From Alphaproteobacteria bacterium (GTDB lineage: Bacteria; Pseudomonadota; Alphaproteobacteria; Rhodobacterales; Rhodobacteraceae), in NCBI GenBank assembly GCA_009908505.1, contig JAAAPD010000003.1, forward strand, positions 1 through 64,000: a DNA stretch of 64,000 nt, in the 5' to 3' direction. Shown here in pieces: positions 45,355-53,607 of this stretch (positions within the stretch are counted from its first letter, which is position 1; each line of letters starts with the position of its first letter). Under the pieces are notes generated by a model. It saw only the letters and a program-made list of their open reading frames with translations. It had not been told where the DNA came from and made no database searches. A program made the position numbers and the translations under genes.

Positions 45355-46730
45355 TGGGCCGAAACGTGCGCCGCCTTCTGGCCGTCTCCGTGGCCTTCCT
45401 GACCGCCTGCACCCCGGTCCCGCAAGACCCCGTGACCCCGACACGGGCCATCGGCATGACCGACAACACCATGCCGGCAATGCGGTCCTTTCCGGGCCGG
45501 CGCGTCGCCACGCCGACCCGTTCGAACCGCGAAATTGCCAAGGATTTCATGGACCTGTCCTTTCGCATGGAAAGCGGGCGCCCGGTGGCCCGACTGACCC
45601 GTTTCGTCGAACCGATCAGCGTGCGCGTCACCGGCGACGTGCCGGCCAGCCTGCCCCGCGACCTGCGCGACCTCCTGTCCCGGCTGCGGAACGAGGCCGA
45701 TATCGACATCTTCCTGACCGGCGCCCCGCGGGCCGCGATCACGATCCAGGCGATCCCGCGCGCTGTGCTGAACGAGGCCGTGCCGCGCGCGGCCTGCTTC
45801 GTGGTGCCCCGCGTGTCCAACTGGGAGGAATTCAAGCGCGCGCGCCGCACACCGCAGGTGGACTGGACCACGCTGGAACGGCGCGATCGCGCCGCCGTTT
45901 TCTTGCCCTCGGACGTGGCCCCGCAGGAAATCCGCGATTGCCTGCACGAGGAACTGGCCCAGGCGCTGGGGCCGCTCAACGACCTATACCGCCTGCCCGA
46001 CAGCACCTTCAACGACGACAACATCCACGCCGTTCTGACCAGTTTCGACATGCTGATCCTGCGCGCCTATTACGACCCGGCGCTGGAAAACGGCATGACT
46101 CGCGGCCAGGTCGCGGCGCGGCTGTCGGCGATCCTGGCGCGGTTGAACCTGGCAGGACAGGCCCGCCCCGTGCGCCCGCAGAACGACACGACGCGCGACT
46201 GGGTCGAGAATATAGAACTGGCCCTGTCCGCCGGCCCCGCCCCCGCCCGGCGCCGCAACGCCGCCTTCGAGGCGATCAGCCTGGCCGGCGCGATGAACTG
46301 GCAGGGCCCGCGCGACGGCTTTGCCCATTACGCCTTCGGCCGGTTGAACGTGGGCCATGATCCGCAGATCGCCCTGACCAGTTTCCAGCGTGCCATGCAG
46401 GTCTATGGCCGCGCGCCCGAAACCCGGCTGCATGCCGCCCATGTCGCGGTACAACTGGCCGCTTTCGCCCTGTCGGCGGGCGATGCGGGCACCGTGATCG
46501 ACCTGGCCGACCGATCCATTCCGGTGGCCCGCACCCACGAGAACGCCGCGCTGATGGCCACGCTAATGATGTTCAAGGCCGAGGCGCTGCAGCTGCAGGG
46601 CCGCGACGCGGAGGCGCAGGCGCTGCGCATGGACTCTTTCGGATGGGCGCGCTACGGGTTCGGCTCGGATGCCAATGTGCGCGCGCGGATGCGGGAAATA
46701 CGGGCGCTGTCACCAGAACAAGGATTATAG
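45351..46730 (+). CDS. DUF2927 domain lipoprotein
   Basis: A 459-residue secreted protein. The N-terminal lipobox AFLTAC predicts a lipoprotein. The middle (SNREIAKDFMDLSFRMESGRPVARLTRFVEPISVRV, CLHEELAQALGPLNDLYRLPDS, FNDDN) matches DUF2927, which has a protease-like HEELAQ segment, though a catalytic role is not shown. The C-terminal third looks like TPR helices (ALTSFQRAMQVYGRAPETRLHAAHVAVQLAAFAL). It is coupled to the GNAT gene and followed three bases later by a 56-residue membrane protein. Confidence 0.83.
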   Translation: MMGRNVRRLLAVSVAFLTACTPVPQDPVTPTRAIGMTDNTMPAMRSFPGRRVATPTRSNREIAKDFMDLSFRMESGRPVARLTRFVEPISVRVTGDVPASLPRDLRDLLSRLRNEADIDIFLTGAPRAAITIQAIPRAVLNEAVPRAACFVVPRVSNWEEFKRARRTPQVDWTTLERRDRAAVFLPSDVAPQEIRDCLHEELAQALGPLNDLYRLPDSTFNDDNIHAVLTSFDMLILRAYYDPALENGMTRGQVAARLSAILARLNLAGQARPVRPQNDTTRDWVENIELALSAGPAPARRRNAAFEAISLAGAMNWQGPRDGFAHYAFGRLNVGHDPQIALTSFQRAMQVYGRAPETRLHAAHVAVQLAAFALSAGDAGTVIDLADRSIPVARTHENAALMATLMMFKAEALQLQGRDAEAQALRMDSFGWARYGFGSDANVRARMREIRALSPEQGL

Positions 46731-46733
46731 GCG

Positions 46734-46904
46734 ATGATCTACCCCCTCGGCGGCCTGATAATCGGCGCATTGGCCGGGGCCTTGATGGCCCGGCGCAAGG
46801 GGGGCGGCGCGCTGGACATGGCCCAATGGGCGGCGGTGCTTGCGATCATCCTGGGGCTGATGGGTCTGTTCATCACCGTGTTCATCACCCGGGCCGCCGT
46901 GTAG
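46734..46904 (+). CDS. Small membrane protein, 56 aa, unknown
   Basis: A short frame starting ATG at 46734 and ending TAG at 46904. It encodes two hydrophobic helices: PLGGLIIGALAGALMA, then a polar RRKGGGALDMAQW turn, then AAVLAIILGLMGLFITVFI. It fits exactly between the DUF2927 gene (three bases) and the CoxE-like gene (six bases), and both hydrophobic stretches respect the frame. No family is recognised. Confidence 0.7.
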   Translation: MIYPLGGLIIGALAGALMARRKGGGALDMAQWAAVLAIILGLMGLFITVFITRAAV

Positions 46905-46910
46905 CCTGCC

Positions 46911-48098
46911 ATGTTCCTGCGCTTTTTCGAGATGCTGCGCGCGCACCGGGTTCCGGTGTCCCTGCGCGAACATCTGTCGTTCCTCGACGCCATGGCCGCC
47001 GGGCTGGCCACCTATGATATCGAGGCCTTCTACTACCTGGCCCGCGCGACCCTGGTGAAGGACGAAAGGAACATCGACAAGTTCGACCGCGCCTTCGCCG
47101 CCAGTTTCGAAGGGCTGGAGGCGATCAGCGCCGCCGACATGGTCGAGGCGGTGGACCTGCCTGCCGAGTGGCTGGAAAAATTGGCCGAGAAGCACCTGAG
47201 CGACGAGGAACGAGCCGAGATCGAGGCGCTGGGTGGCTTCGACAAGCTTATGGAAACACTCAAGGAACGGCTCAAGGACCAGCAGGGCCGGCACCAGGGC
47301 GGCAACAAGTGGATCGGCACCGCCGGCACCTCGCCTTTCGGGGCCTACGGCTACAACCCCGAGGGCGTGCGCATCGGGCAGGACAAATCCCGCCACCAGC
47401 GCGCGGTCAAGGTCTGGGACAAGCGCGAATTCCGCGAATACGACGACAGCCTGGAAATCGGCACCCGCAACATCAAGGTCGCCCTGAAACGGTTGCGCAA
47501 ATGGGTCCGCGACGGGGCCGAGGACGAGCTGGACCTGCAAAGCACCATCCAGGCCACCGCCGAACATGGCTATCTCGACGTGAAAACCCGCCCCGAGCGG
47601 CGCAACGCGGTCAAGGTGTTGCTGTTTCTCGACGTGGGCGGCTCGATGGACCCGCATGTGAAGATGGTCGAAGAGCTGTTCTCGGCCGCCCGGGCCGAGT
47701 TCAAGCACCTGGAATACTACTATTTCCACAACTGCCTTTACGAGGGCGTCTGGCGCGACAACCGCCGCCGCTGGAACGAACAGACCCCAACCTGGGAGGT
47801 CCTGCGCACCTACGGGCCGGATTACAAGTGCATCTTCGTGGGCGATGCGTCCATGTCGCCCTACGAGATCGCCTATCCGGGCGGGGCGAACGAGCACTGG
47901 AACGAAGAGGCGGGCCAGGTGTGGATCACCCGCGCGTTGGACCAATGGCCCGATACGCTGTGGCTGAACCCGGTGCCGGAACGCTATTGGGGCTATACCC
48001 AGTCCATCGGCATGATCCGTCAAGTCATAGGCCCCGAGCGCATGGTGCCCATGACGTTGGAAGGGATCGAGCGCGGGATGAAGGTGCTGGGACGGTAG
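46911..48098 (+). CDS. CoxE-like VWA-domain protein
   Basis: A 395-residue soluble protein with an N-terminal helical CoxE region (FFEMLRAHRVPVSLREHLSFLDAM) and a C-terminal von Willebrand A fold. The MIDAS motif is LFLDVGGSMDPHVKM (about residues 237-251), a DxGxS form. This is the standard partner of the MoxR-type ATPase at 43816. Such pairs assemble or activate large complexes; the target is unknown. It is part of a tight run with the GNAT, DUF2927 and small membrane protein genes. Confidence 0.9.
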   Translation: MFLRFFEMLRAHRVPVSLREHLSFLDAMAAGLATYDIEAFYYLARATLVKDERNIDKFDRAFAASFEGLEAISAADMVEAVDLPAEWLEKLAEKHLSDEERAEIEALGGFDKLMETLKERLKDQQGRHQGGNKWIGTAGTSPFGAYGYNPEGVRIGQDKSRHQRAVKVWDKREFREYDDSLEIGTRNIKVALKRLRKWVRDGAEDELDLQSTIQATAEHGYLDVKTRPERRNAVKVLLFLDVGGSMDPHVKMVEELFSAARAEFKHLEYYYFHNCLYEGVWRDNRRRWNEQTPTWEVLRTYGPDYKCIFVGDASMSPYEIAYPGGANEHWNEEAGQVWITRALDQWPDTLWLNPVPERYWGYTQSIGMIRQVIGPERMVPMTLEGIERGMKVLGR

Positions 48099-48447
48099 CG
48101 GTGGCCGACGGATAGGAAGGATGCTGGTTTCGGGCTGCCGCATATCGGTCGGCCAGACGACCTAACGGCACTTTTGCACCGGTAGCTGAGTTTGCCAAGG
48201 CCTTGGAAATTCCGCATCGCGCGAATAGCGCCGAAGGCGCCGAGCGATCGCCAGACCGTCCCCCGGGCTGGCGATCTTATGGTGCTTGCGCGCCGATCAA
48301 CGCTTTTGCGGACTTGGTAAGGATAGAGCGCGTCGGCCAATCGGGGGATCGCCATCCCGCGGTGTGTAAATCGCGCGACCCACGTTAGAGGACGGCTTGG
48401 AAGCATAGGAGCTTGCCGCCCCCGCCCCGCGCGCCTATCTCAGGTAC
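48099..48447. other. 349-base intergenic region
   Basis: No convincing gene is present. The base composition is more balanced than in the flanks. GATCGCCAG and CTGGCGATC (48246-48254 and 48268-48276) form a perfect nine-pair inverted repeat with a 13-base loop and only a weak T-rich follow-up (TTATGG), so it may be a leader or terminator-like hairpin. A minus-strand open frame across 48020-48406 overlaps the CoxE-like gene and has no family features, so I do not annotate it. Confidence 0.5.
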
Positions 48448-49131
48448 ATGCTTCGCTTCGCCCCGATCCTTCTGGCCATTCTTTACGGGCTGCTGCTCTA
48501 TCGCTTTTCCGTCTGGCGGACCAAGCGAGAGCTCGACGCGAAATCGACCGAACTGGCCGATCCGACGCTCAAGGGGCTGACCGACGATCTGGCCCGCGTG
48601 GTCGATGTGCCCCGCATCAAGGTGCATATCTACGAGGTGGACGCGGTGAACGGGCTGGCCGCGCCGGATGGGCGGATCTTCATCACCCGCGGCTTTTACA
48701 ACAAGTATCGCGCGGGCGAGGTCACGGCCGGGGAACTGGCCAGCGTCATCGCGCATGAGCTGGGCCACGTGGCCCTGGGCCATGCCCGGCGCCGGATGAT
48801 CGACTTTTCCGGCCAGAACGCTCTGCGCACGGCGCTGGCGATGATCCTGTCGCGGTTTCTGCCCGGGATCGGGCCGATCATCGCCAATTCGACCATGTCG
48901 CTGCTGATGGCGCGACTCAGCCGGTCGGATGAATACGAGGCCGACAGCTATGCCTCGGCCCTGCTCTTGAAGGCCGGGATCGGCACCGGCCCGCAGAAAT
49001 CCCTGTTCGAGAAGCTGGACAACATGACCGGCGCGGGCGGCGCGGCGATGCCCGCCTGGCTGATGAGCCACCCCAAGACGGATCAGCGGATCAAGGCGAT
49101 CGAGGCGAACGAGGCCAAGTGGGGCGGCTAA
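48448..49131 (+). CDS. M48 family metalloprotease
   Basis: A 227-residue protease with one N-terminal membrane segment (residues about 3-21). The zinc site is HELGH (H103, E104, H107) with the third ligand E164 in DEYEADSYAS. This is the small HtpX/Oma1-like type with the catalytic domain after a single anchor; the SHPKTDQRI C-terminus is typical. A membrane or periplasmic quality-control role is likely. It converges on the PIN gene, overlapping by four bases. Confidence 0.9.
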   Translation: MLRFAPILLAILYGLLLYRFSVWRTKRELDAKSTELADPTLKGLTDDLARVVDVPRIKVHIYEVDAVNGLAAPDGRIFITRGFYNKYRAGEVTAGELASVIAHELGHVALGHARRRMIDFSGQNALRTALAMILSRFLPGIGPIIANSTMSLLMARLSRSDEYEADSYASALLLKAGIGTGPQKSLFEKLDNMTGAGGAAMPAWLMSHPKTDQRIKAIEANEAKWGG

Positions 49132-49679
49132 GCCGCCTGGCTCGCCAGCGCCTTGCCCAGCCGTGGCAGCCGCGCCTTGCGCAGCAACGCACGAATGTCC
49201 CAGTCTTCGCCCGACAGGCGGCGGGCCTCGGCCAGCACCGCGTCGGCGACCGGCCGGACCAGGTCGGGCCGGGCCTGCCAGATGCCCATGAGGAACGTGT
49301 CCGGGTCGACCCGTGCCAGACCTTCCTCGGCCAGCACGTCGCGCGGGAAATCACGGGCGTTCAGCGTCATGATCGCATCGGCCGAGGCCCCGACAGCGGC
49401 GGCCAGCACGTGGATGTCCGCCGGGTCCGGCAGCCAGAAGCGCCGCTCGGCCCCTTGCGGCACGGGCACAACGGCGTCGGGAAAGCGCAAGGTCAGGGCC
49501 GCGATTTCGCCGCGCGCGATGGTCTCGCCCTTGGGGCCGATCTTGCGGGCGGCCCGGGCCCATTCCTCTTCTATGCGCCCGGACCAGAGCGGCGTGAACG
49601 CCCCCGCCTCGGCCACGCCCAGCACTATCTGGCGCATCACCGTGGGATACATCACGCAGGCGTCGATCAGGACCTTCAC
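49128..49679 (-). CDS. PIN-domain protein (RSP_2648 family)
   Basis: A 183-residue protein with a PIN nuclease-like fold: MKVLIDACVMYP (D6), RIEEEW (E37-E39), PADIHVLAAAVGASADAIMTLNARDFP (D88, D101, D110). It matches the family named after RSP_2648 of Rhodobacter sphaeroides. The start is GTG at 49679, overlapping the stop of the RlmI-like gene as GTGA. No small antitoxin gene is adjacent, so it need not be a VapC toxin. Target RNA is unknown. Confidence 0.83.
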   Translation of the reverse strand: MKVLIDACVMYPTVMRQIVLGVAEAGAFTPLWSGRIEEEWARAARKIGPKGETIARGEIAALTLRFPDAVVPVPQGAERRFWLPDPADIHVLAAAVGASADAIMTLNARDFPRDVLAEEGLARVDPDTFLMGIWQARPDLVRPVADAVLAEARRLSGEDWDIRALLRKARLPRLGKALASQAA

Positions 49680-50872
49680 AGCGCGAAGACCAGCGACTTG
49701 AGATAGCCGCTTTCGGCCAGTTGCGGCAGCTGCGGATGATCCGGCCCGGCAAAGCCGGTATGGATCAGCGGCCCGCGCCGCCAGGCTTTGCCGATGCCGC
49801 GCGCGCTGGCGTCGCGGAACCGTTTGAGATCCGCCGCATGGGAACAGGAACACAAGGTCAGGAAGCCGCCCTCGGCCACCAGCGGGGCGGCCATGCGCGC
49901 GATGCGTTCATAGGCGCGCAGGCCGGGCTCAAGCGCCTTCTTGCTGGGTGCGAAGGCCGGCGGGTCGCAGATGACCACGTCGAAGACTTCACCCGCCCCG
50001 GCCAGCGCGGCCAGCACGTCGAACGCGTCCCCCTGCCGGGTTTCGAACCGGCCCGCCATGCCGCCCGCCTCGGCCCCCGCCCGGGCAAGGTTCAGCGCCG
50101 GGGCGGACCCGTCCACGGCAACGGCCGATCCCGCCCCGCCCGCCAGCGCAGCAAGGGAGAACCCGCCCACATGGGAAAACACGTCCAGCACCCGCGCGCC
50201 GCGCGAAAGGTCCGCGACGAAGGCGTGATTGGGCCTCTGATCATAGAACAGGCCGGTTTTCTGGCCGCCCATCAGGTCGGCCATGTAGGTCGCGCCGTTC
50301 ATCGGCACGGGCACCGGGCCACCCGGGGCCGTGCCATGAACCACGGCCATCTCCTCGGGCAGCCCTTCCAGCCGCCGCGCCCGGCCGGTGCCGTTCTTGA
50401 TCACGCAAGAGACGGCGGTTTCCGCCACCAGCGCCTGCACCAAAAGGTCCAGATACGCCTCGGCCCAGGCCGCGTTGGGCTGCACCACCGCCACGTCGCC
50501 GAACCGGTCGATGATCACACCGGGCAAGCCGTCCGCCTCGGCATGGACCAGGCGGTAATAGGGCGCATCGAAAAGCGCCGCGCGCATGGACAGCGCCCGT
50601 TTCAGCCGTCCGCGGAGCCAGTCCTCGTCCAGCACCGCGGCGGGGTCGCGGTCCAGCACCCGCGCGGCGATGCGCGAGGCGGGGTTGACCGTGACCAGCG
50701 CCAGGTCGCGCCGCTCGGCATCCTGCAAGATGGCCAGGCTACCGGGCGCAAGCGCCTTGGTGCGGCGGTCCAGGACCAGTTCATTGGCATAGACCCAGGG
50801 AAATCCGTGCCGGATCGCCTGGGGTTTCGCCTTGGGAAGAAGCCGCGCGAACGGCAAGGAAGGCTGCGTCAT
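49676..50872 (-). CDS. RlmI-like class I SAM-dependent rRNA methyltransferase
   Basis: A 398-residue methyltransferase with an N-terminal PUA-type RNA-binding region (KAKPQAIRHGFPWVYANELV, about 15-85) and a Rossmann methyltransferase fold: VLDVFSHVGGFSLAAL (motif I), then CDPPAFAPSKKALEPGLRAY, the PPAF motif IV of RlmI/RlmK relatives, and LTLCSCSHAAD. E. coli RlmI makes m5C1962 in 23S rRNA; the same target is inference. It is coupled to the PIN gene by a GTGA overlap. Confidence 0.88.
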   Translation of the reverse strand: MTQPSLPFARLLPKAKPQAIRHGFPWVYANELVLDRRTKALAPGSLAILQDAERRDLALVTVNPASRIAARVLDRDPAAVLDEDWLRGRLKRALSMRAALFDAPYYRLVHAEADGLPGVIIDRFGDVAVVQPNAAWAEAYLDLLVQALVAETAVSCVIKNGTGRARRLEGLPEEMAVVHGTAPGGPVPVPMNGATYMADLMGGQKTGLFYDQRPNHAFVADLSRGARVLDVFSHVGGFSLAALAGGAGSAVAVDGSAPALNLARAGAEAGGMAGRFETRQGDAFDVLAALAGAGEVFDVVICDPPAFAPSKKALEPGLRAYERIARMAAPLVAEGGFLTLCSCSHAADLKRFRDASARGIGKAWRRGPLIHTGFAGPDHPQLPQLAESGYLKSLVFAL

Positions 50873-50912
50873 GGCAGCCCTCCTAATCGGTTCGGTCGTC
50901 TTGGGAAAGGGG

Positions 50913-51545
50913 TCAGCTGGGCGGCTGGTCCGGCCTGGCGCCCTGCCCCGAAAGGCCGGTCAGGTTGTCGCGGAACACGGCGGTCAGATGGGCCAGGATG
51001 CGCACCTTTTGCGTCTCGCCGCGCTGTTCGGCCATGATCGCGGACTGTCCGCCCAGCCCCGGCAGGTCGGCATCGATGCGACGGGTGGGTTCCAGCACGG
51101 CGCCCGTTTCGGCGTCGCGGATGGTCAGGTCGAACTTGATCGAATGCACGCCGCCCACGGAATAGCGGGTCCGTTCGGTCAGGGAATGGAACCGGGCCAG
51201 CGTCACGTCGACGATCACCGGGGTGTCACCGTTCAGCCCCTCGGCACCCTGGCGTATGGCGGTCTCGAAGATCTCGGAGATCTGCATCTTGCGGTCGCCG
51301 AACGGGTCGCCGCGCCACACGATATCGGCCACCGGGTAGAAGGAATTGGCCTCGGACACTGTCAGGTCGGCCGGCGCGGCAAAGCGCACGGTTTCGAGCC
51401 GGTAGTCGCGCGGCTGCACCTCGGGGGCGGTCGTCGTCAGTTGCGGGGCCTGCAGGGGCGCGTTCCGGGTCGGGCCTTCGAAGGTCGAACAGGCCGAGAC
51501 CAACATGCCCAGGCCCAGCAAGAGTGCGAGTTTGATCTTCTTCAT
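50913..51545 (-). CDS. Putative lipoprotein, Rhodobacterales type
   Basis: A 210-residue protein with a signal peptide and lipobox (LLLGLGMLVSACSTFEGP; the cysteine is residue 19). The mature part is beta-rich and polar (YRLETVRFAAPADLTVSEANSFYP, VIVDVTLARFHSLTERTRYSVGGVHSIKFDLTIRDA). The repeated T/S-rich strands suggest an envelope protein; I recall similar proteins in Rhodobacteraceae but know no function. It is divergent from edd across 235 bases that include a locally AT-rich stretch near 51593-51650. Confidence 0.75.
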   Translation of the reverse strand: MKKIKLALLLGLGMLVSACSTFEGPTRNAPLQAPQLTTTAPEVQPRDYRLETVRFAAPADLTVSEANSFYPVADIVWRGDPFGDRKMQISEIFETAIRQGAEGLNGDTPVIVDVTLARFHSLTERTRYSVGGVHSIKFDLTIRDAETGAVLEPTRRIDADLPGLGGQSAIMAEQRGETQKVRILAHLTAVFRDNLTGLSGQGARPDQPPS

Positions 51546-51717
51546 CTCAGGTCCTCCTGGTCCATATCAACGACATCGCGCCGCCCGGACCGGATTGTTT
51601 CGATTGGATTGGTGGTAAATAATTCCTTTATAAACACGGCGAAACTGTGATGCGATCGGGGCGATCGTCGGGTAACTCGGGGGCTGCAACGCGGCGTAGA
51701 TGCGACGTCGAGGGCGC

Positions 51718-51746
51718 TTGTTAGCGCTAACCCCTTGTGGTAGGCA
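51718..51746 (+). promoter_or_regulatory. LacI-type operator overlapping a possible edd promoter
   Basis: GTTAGCGCTAAC (51720-51731) is a perfect 12-base palindrome with a central CG, the form bound by LacI/GalR-family repressors. It overlaps a -35-like TTGTTA (51718-51723) followed 17 bases later by TAGGCA (51741-51746); the edd ATG is at 51781. A repressor here would block edd-eda transcription. The cognate regulator is not in the window. Confidence 0.6.
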
Positions 51747-51780
51747 GGTGCCGACCGCATGCGACAAAGCGAGAGACCCC

Positions 51781-53583
51781 ATGAGTGTTCGACAGCAATT
51801 GCAGGACGTGACCGACCGGATCATCGCGCGCAGCGAGCCGACCCGCCGGACCTACCTGGACCGCATGGCGGCCGCGGCGGCCGAGGGGCCCCGCCGGGCA
51901 CACCTGTCCTGCGGCAACCAGGCCCATGCCTATGCGGCCATGGGCGAGGACAAGGCCTCACTGACCGATGAACGGCGCGCCAATATCGGGATCGTCACCG
52001 CCTACAACGACATGCTCTCGGCGCATCAGCCCTTTGAACACTTCCCCGATCTGATCCGCCAGGCCGCGCGCGCCGCCGGCGGCACCGCGCAGGTCGCGGG
52101 CGGCGTTCCGGCCATGTGCGACGGTGTCACCCAGGGCCAGACCGGCATGGAGCTGTCGCTGTTCTCGCGCGACGTGATCGCGCTGGCCGCTGCCGTGGGC
52201 CTGTCGCACAACACCTTCGATTCCGCGCTCTATCTTGGCGTCTGCGACAAGATCGTGCCGGGGCTGGTCATGGCCGCGGCCACCTTCGGCTATATACCCG
52301 GCGTTTTCGTGCCCGCCGGCCCGATGACCAGCGGCCTGCCGAACGACGAGAAAGCCCGCGTGCGCCAGCAATTCGCCACCGGCGAGGTCGGCCGCGACGC
52401 ACTGATGAAGGCCGAGATGGAGAGCTATCACGGCCCCGGCACCTGCACCTTCTACGGCACCGCCAATACCAACCAGATGCTGATGGAGGTCATGGGCCTG
52501 CACCTGCCCGGCGCCAGCTTCGTCAATCCCGGCACCCCGATGCGCGAGGCCCTGACCCGCGCGGCCACCGAACGCGCGCTGCAGATCACCGCGCTTGGCA
52601 ACGAGTTCCGCCCGGTCAGCGAGACCCTCGACGAAAAGGCCTTCGTCAACGGCATGGTCGGTCTGATGGCCACCGGCGGGTCCACCAACCTGGTGCTGCA
52701 CCTGCCCGCCATGGCGCGGGCGGCGGGGATCGTGCTGGACCTGCAGGATTTTGCGGACATCTCGGCGCTGACGCCGCTGATGGCCAAGGTCTATCCCAAC
52801 GGGCTGGCCGACGTGAACCATTTCCATGCCGCAGGCGGGCTGCAATACATGATCGGTCAGCTGCTGGATGCCGGACTGCTGCACGAGGACGTCAAGACCG
52901 TGGCCGGCGACGGACTGTCGCTCTATACCCGCGACCCCAAGCTGGAGGGGGACAAGATCACCTATGCGGACGGCCCCAGCGAGACCGGCAATGACAAGAT
53001 CCTGCGCCCCTGTTCGGACCCGTTCCAGCCCACCGGCGGGCTGGTCCAGCTCGAGGGCGATCTGGGCCGCGCGGTCATCAAGGTTTCGGCTGTGGCGCGC
53101 GAACGCCACGTGATCGAGGCGCCGGTGCGCGTCTTCCACGACCAGGGACAGGTCAAGGCCGCCTTCAAGGCGGGCGAGTTCACCGGCGACACGATCATCG
53201 TCGTCCGCTTCCAGGGGCCGCGCTCGAACGGGATGCCGGAACTGCACGCCCTGACCCCGGTGCTGTCGGTGCTGCAGGATCGCGGGCTCAAGGTCGCGCT
53301 GGTCACCGACGGGCGCATGTCCGGGGCCTCGGGCAAGGTGCCCGCGGCGATCCACGTGGCGCCCGAGGCCGCGCGCGGCGGGCCGATCGCGCTGCTGCAA
53401 GACGGTGATATGCTGCGACTCGATGCCACCAACGGGCGCCTTGAGTGCCTGACCAGCCTCGATGGCCGCGACCCGGCCGAGGCCGACCTGACCGGCAATG
53501 GCAACGGCGTGGGCCGCGAATTGTTCGAGACCTTCCGTCAAAGCTGCGGCCTGTCGACCGAGGGCGCCTCGGTCATCCTCTGA
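51781..53583 (+). CDS. edd: Phosphogluconate dehydratase
   Basis: A 600-residue IlvD/Edd-family iron-sulfur dehydratase that converts 6-phosphogluconate to KDPG, the first specific step of the Entner-Doudoroff pathway. Family cysteines are in HLSCGNQAH, GVPAMCDGVTQGQ and YLGVCDKIVPG, and GLMATGGSTNLVLHLPAMAR is intact. GAGAG precedes the ATG at 51781, so I prefer it to the open frame from 51700. It is followed by eda after 24 bases, so the pair makes a full pathway branch to pyruvate and glyceraldehyde-3-phosphate. Confidence 0.96.
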   Translation: MSVRQQLQDVTDRIIARSEPTRRTYLDRMAAAAAEGPRRAHLSCGNQAHAYAAMGEDKASLTDERRANIGIVTAYNDMLSAHQPFEHFPDLIRQAARAAGGTAQVAGGVPAMCDGVTQGQTGMELSLFSRDVIALAAAVGLSHNTFDSALYLGVCDKIVPGLVMAAATFGYIPGVFVPAGPMTSGLPNDEKARVRQQFATGEVGRDALMKAEMESYHGPGTCTFYGTANTNQMLMEVMGLHLPGASFVNPGTPMREALTRAATERALQITALGNEFRPVSETLDEKAFVNGMVGLMATGGSTNLVLHLPAMARAAGIVLDLQDFADISALTPLMAKVYPNGLADVNHFHAAGGLQYMIGQLLDAGLLHEDVKTVAGDGLSLYTRDPKLEGDKITYADGPSETGNDKILRPCSDPFQPTGGLVQLEGDLGRAVIKVSAVARERHVIEAPVRVFHDQGQVKAAFKAGEFTGDTIIVVRFQGPRSNGMPELHALTPVLSVLQDRGLKVALVTDGRMSGASGKVPAAIHVAPEAARGGPIALLQDGDMLRLDATNGRLECLTSLDGRDPAEADLTGNGNGVGRELFETFRQSCGLSTEGASVIL

Positions 53584-53607
53584 TCCCTTCATTCGAAAGT
53601 CGCGCGC

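Noticed and set aside
48020-48406. Minus-strand frame of 128 codons at the end of the CoxE-like gene
   Set aside because: It overlaps a real gene's 3' end and shows no motif or ribosome-binding site.
49128-49679. VapBC-type toxin-antitoxin locus
   Set aside because: No short antitoxin gene precedes the PIN gene; it is coupled to an rRNA methyltransferase gene instead.
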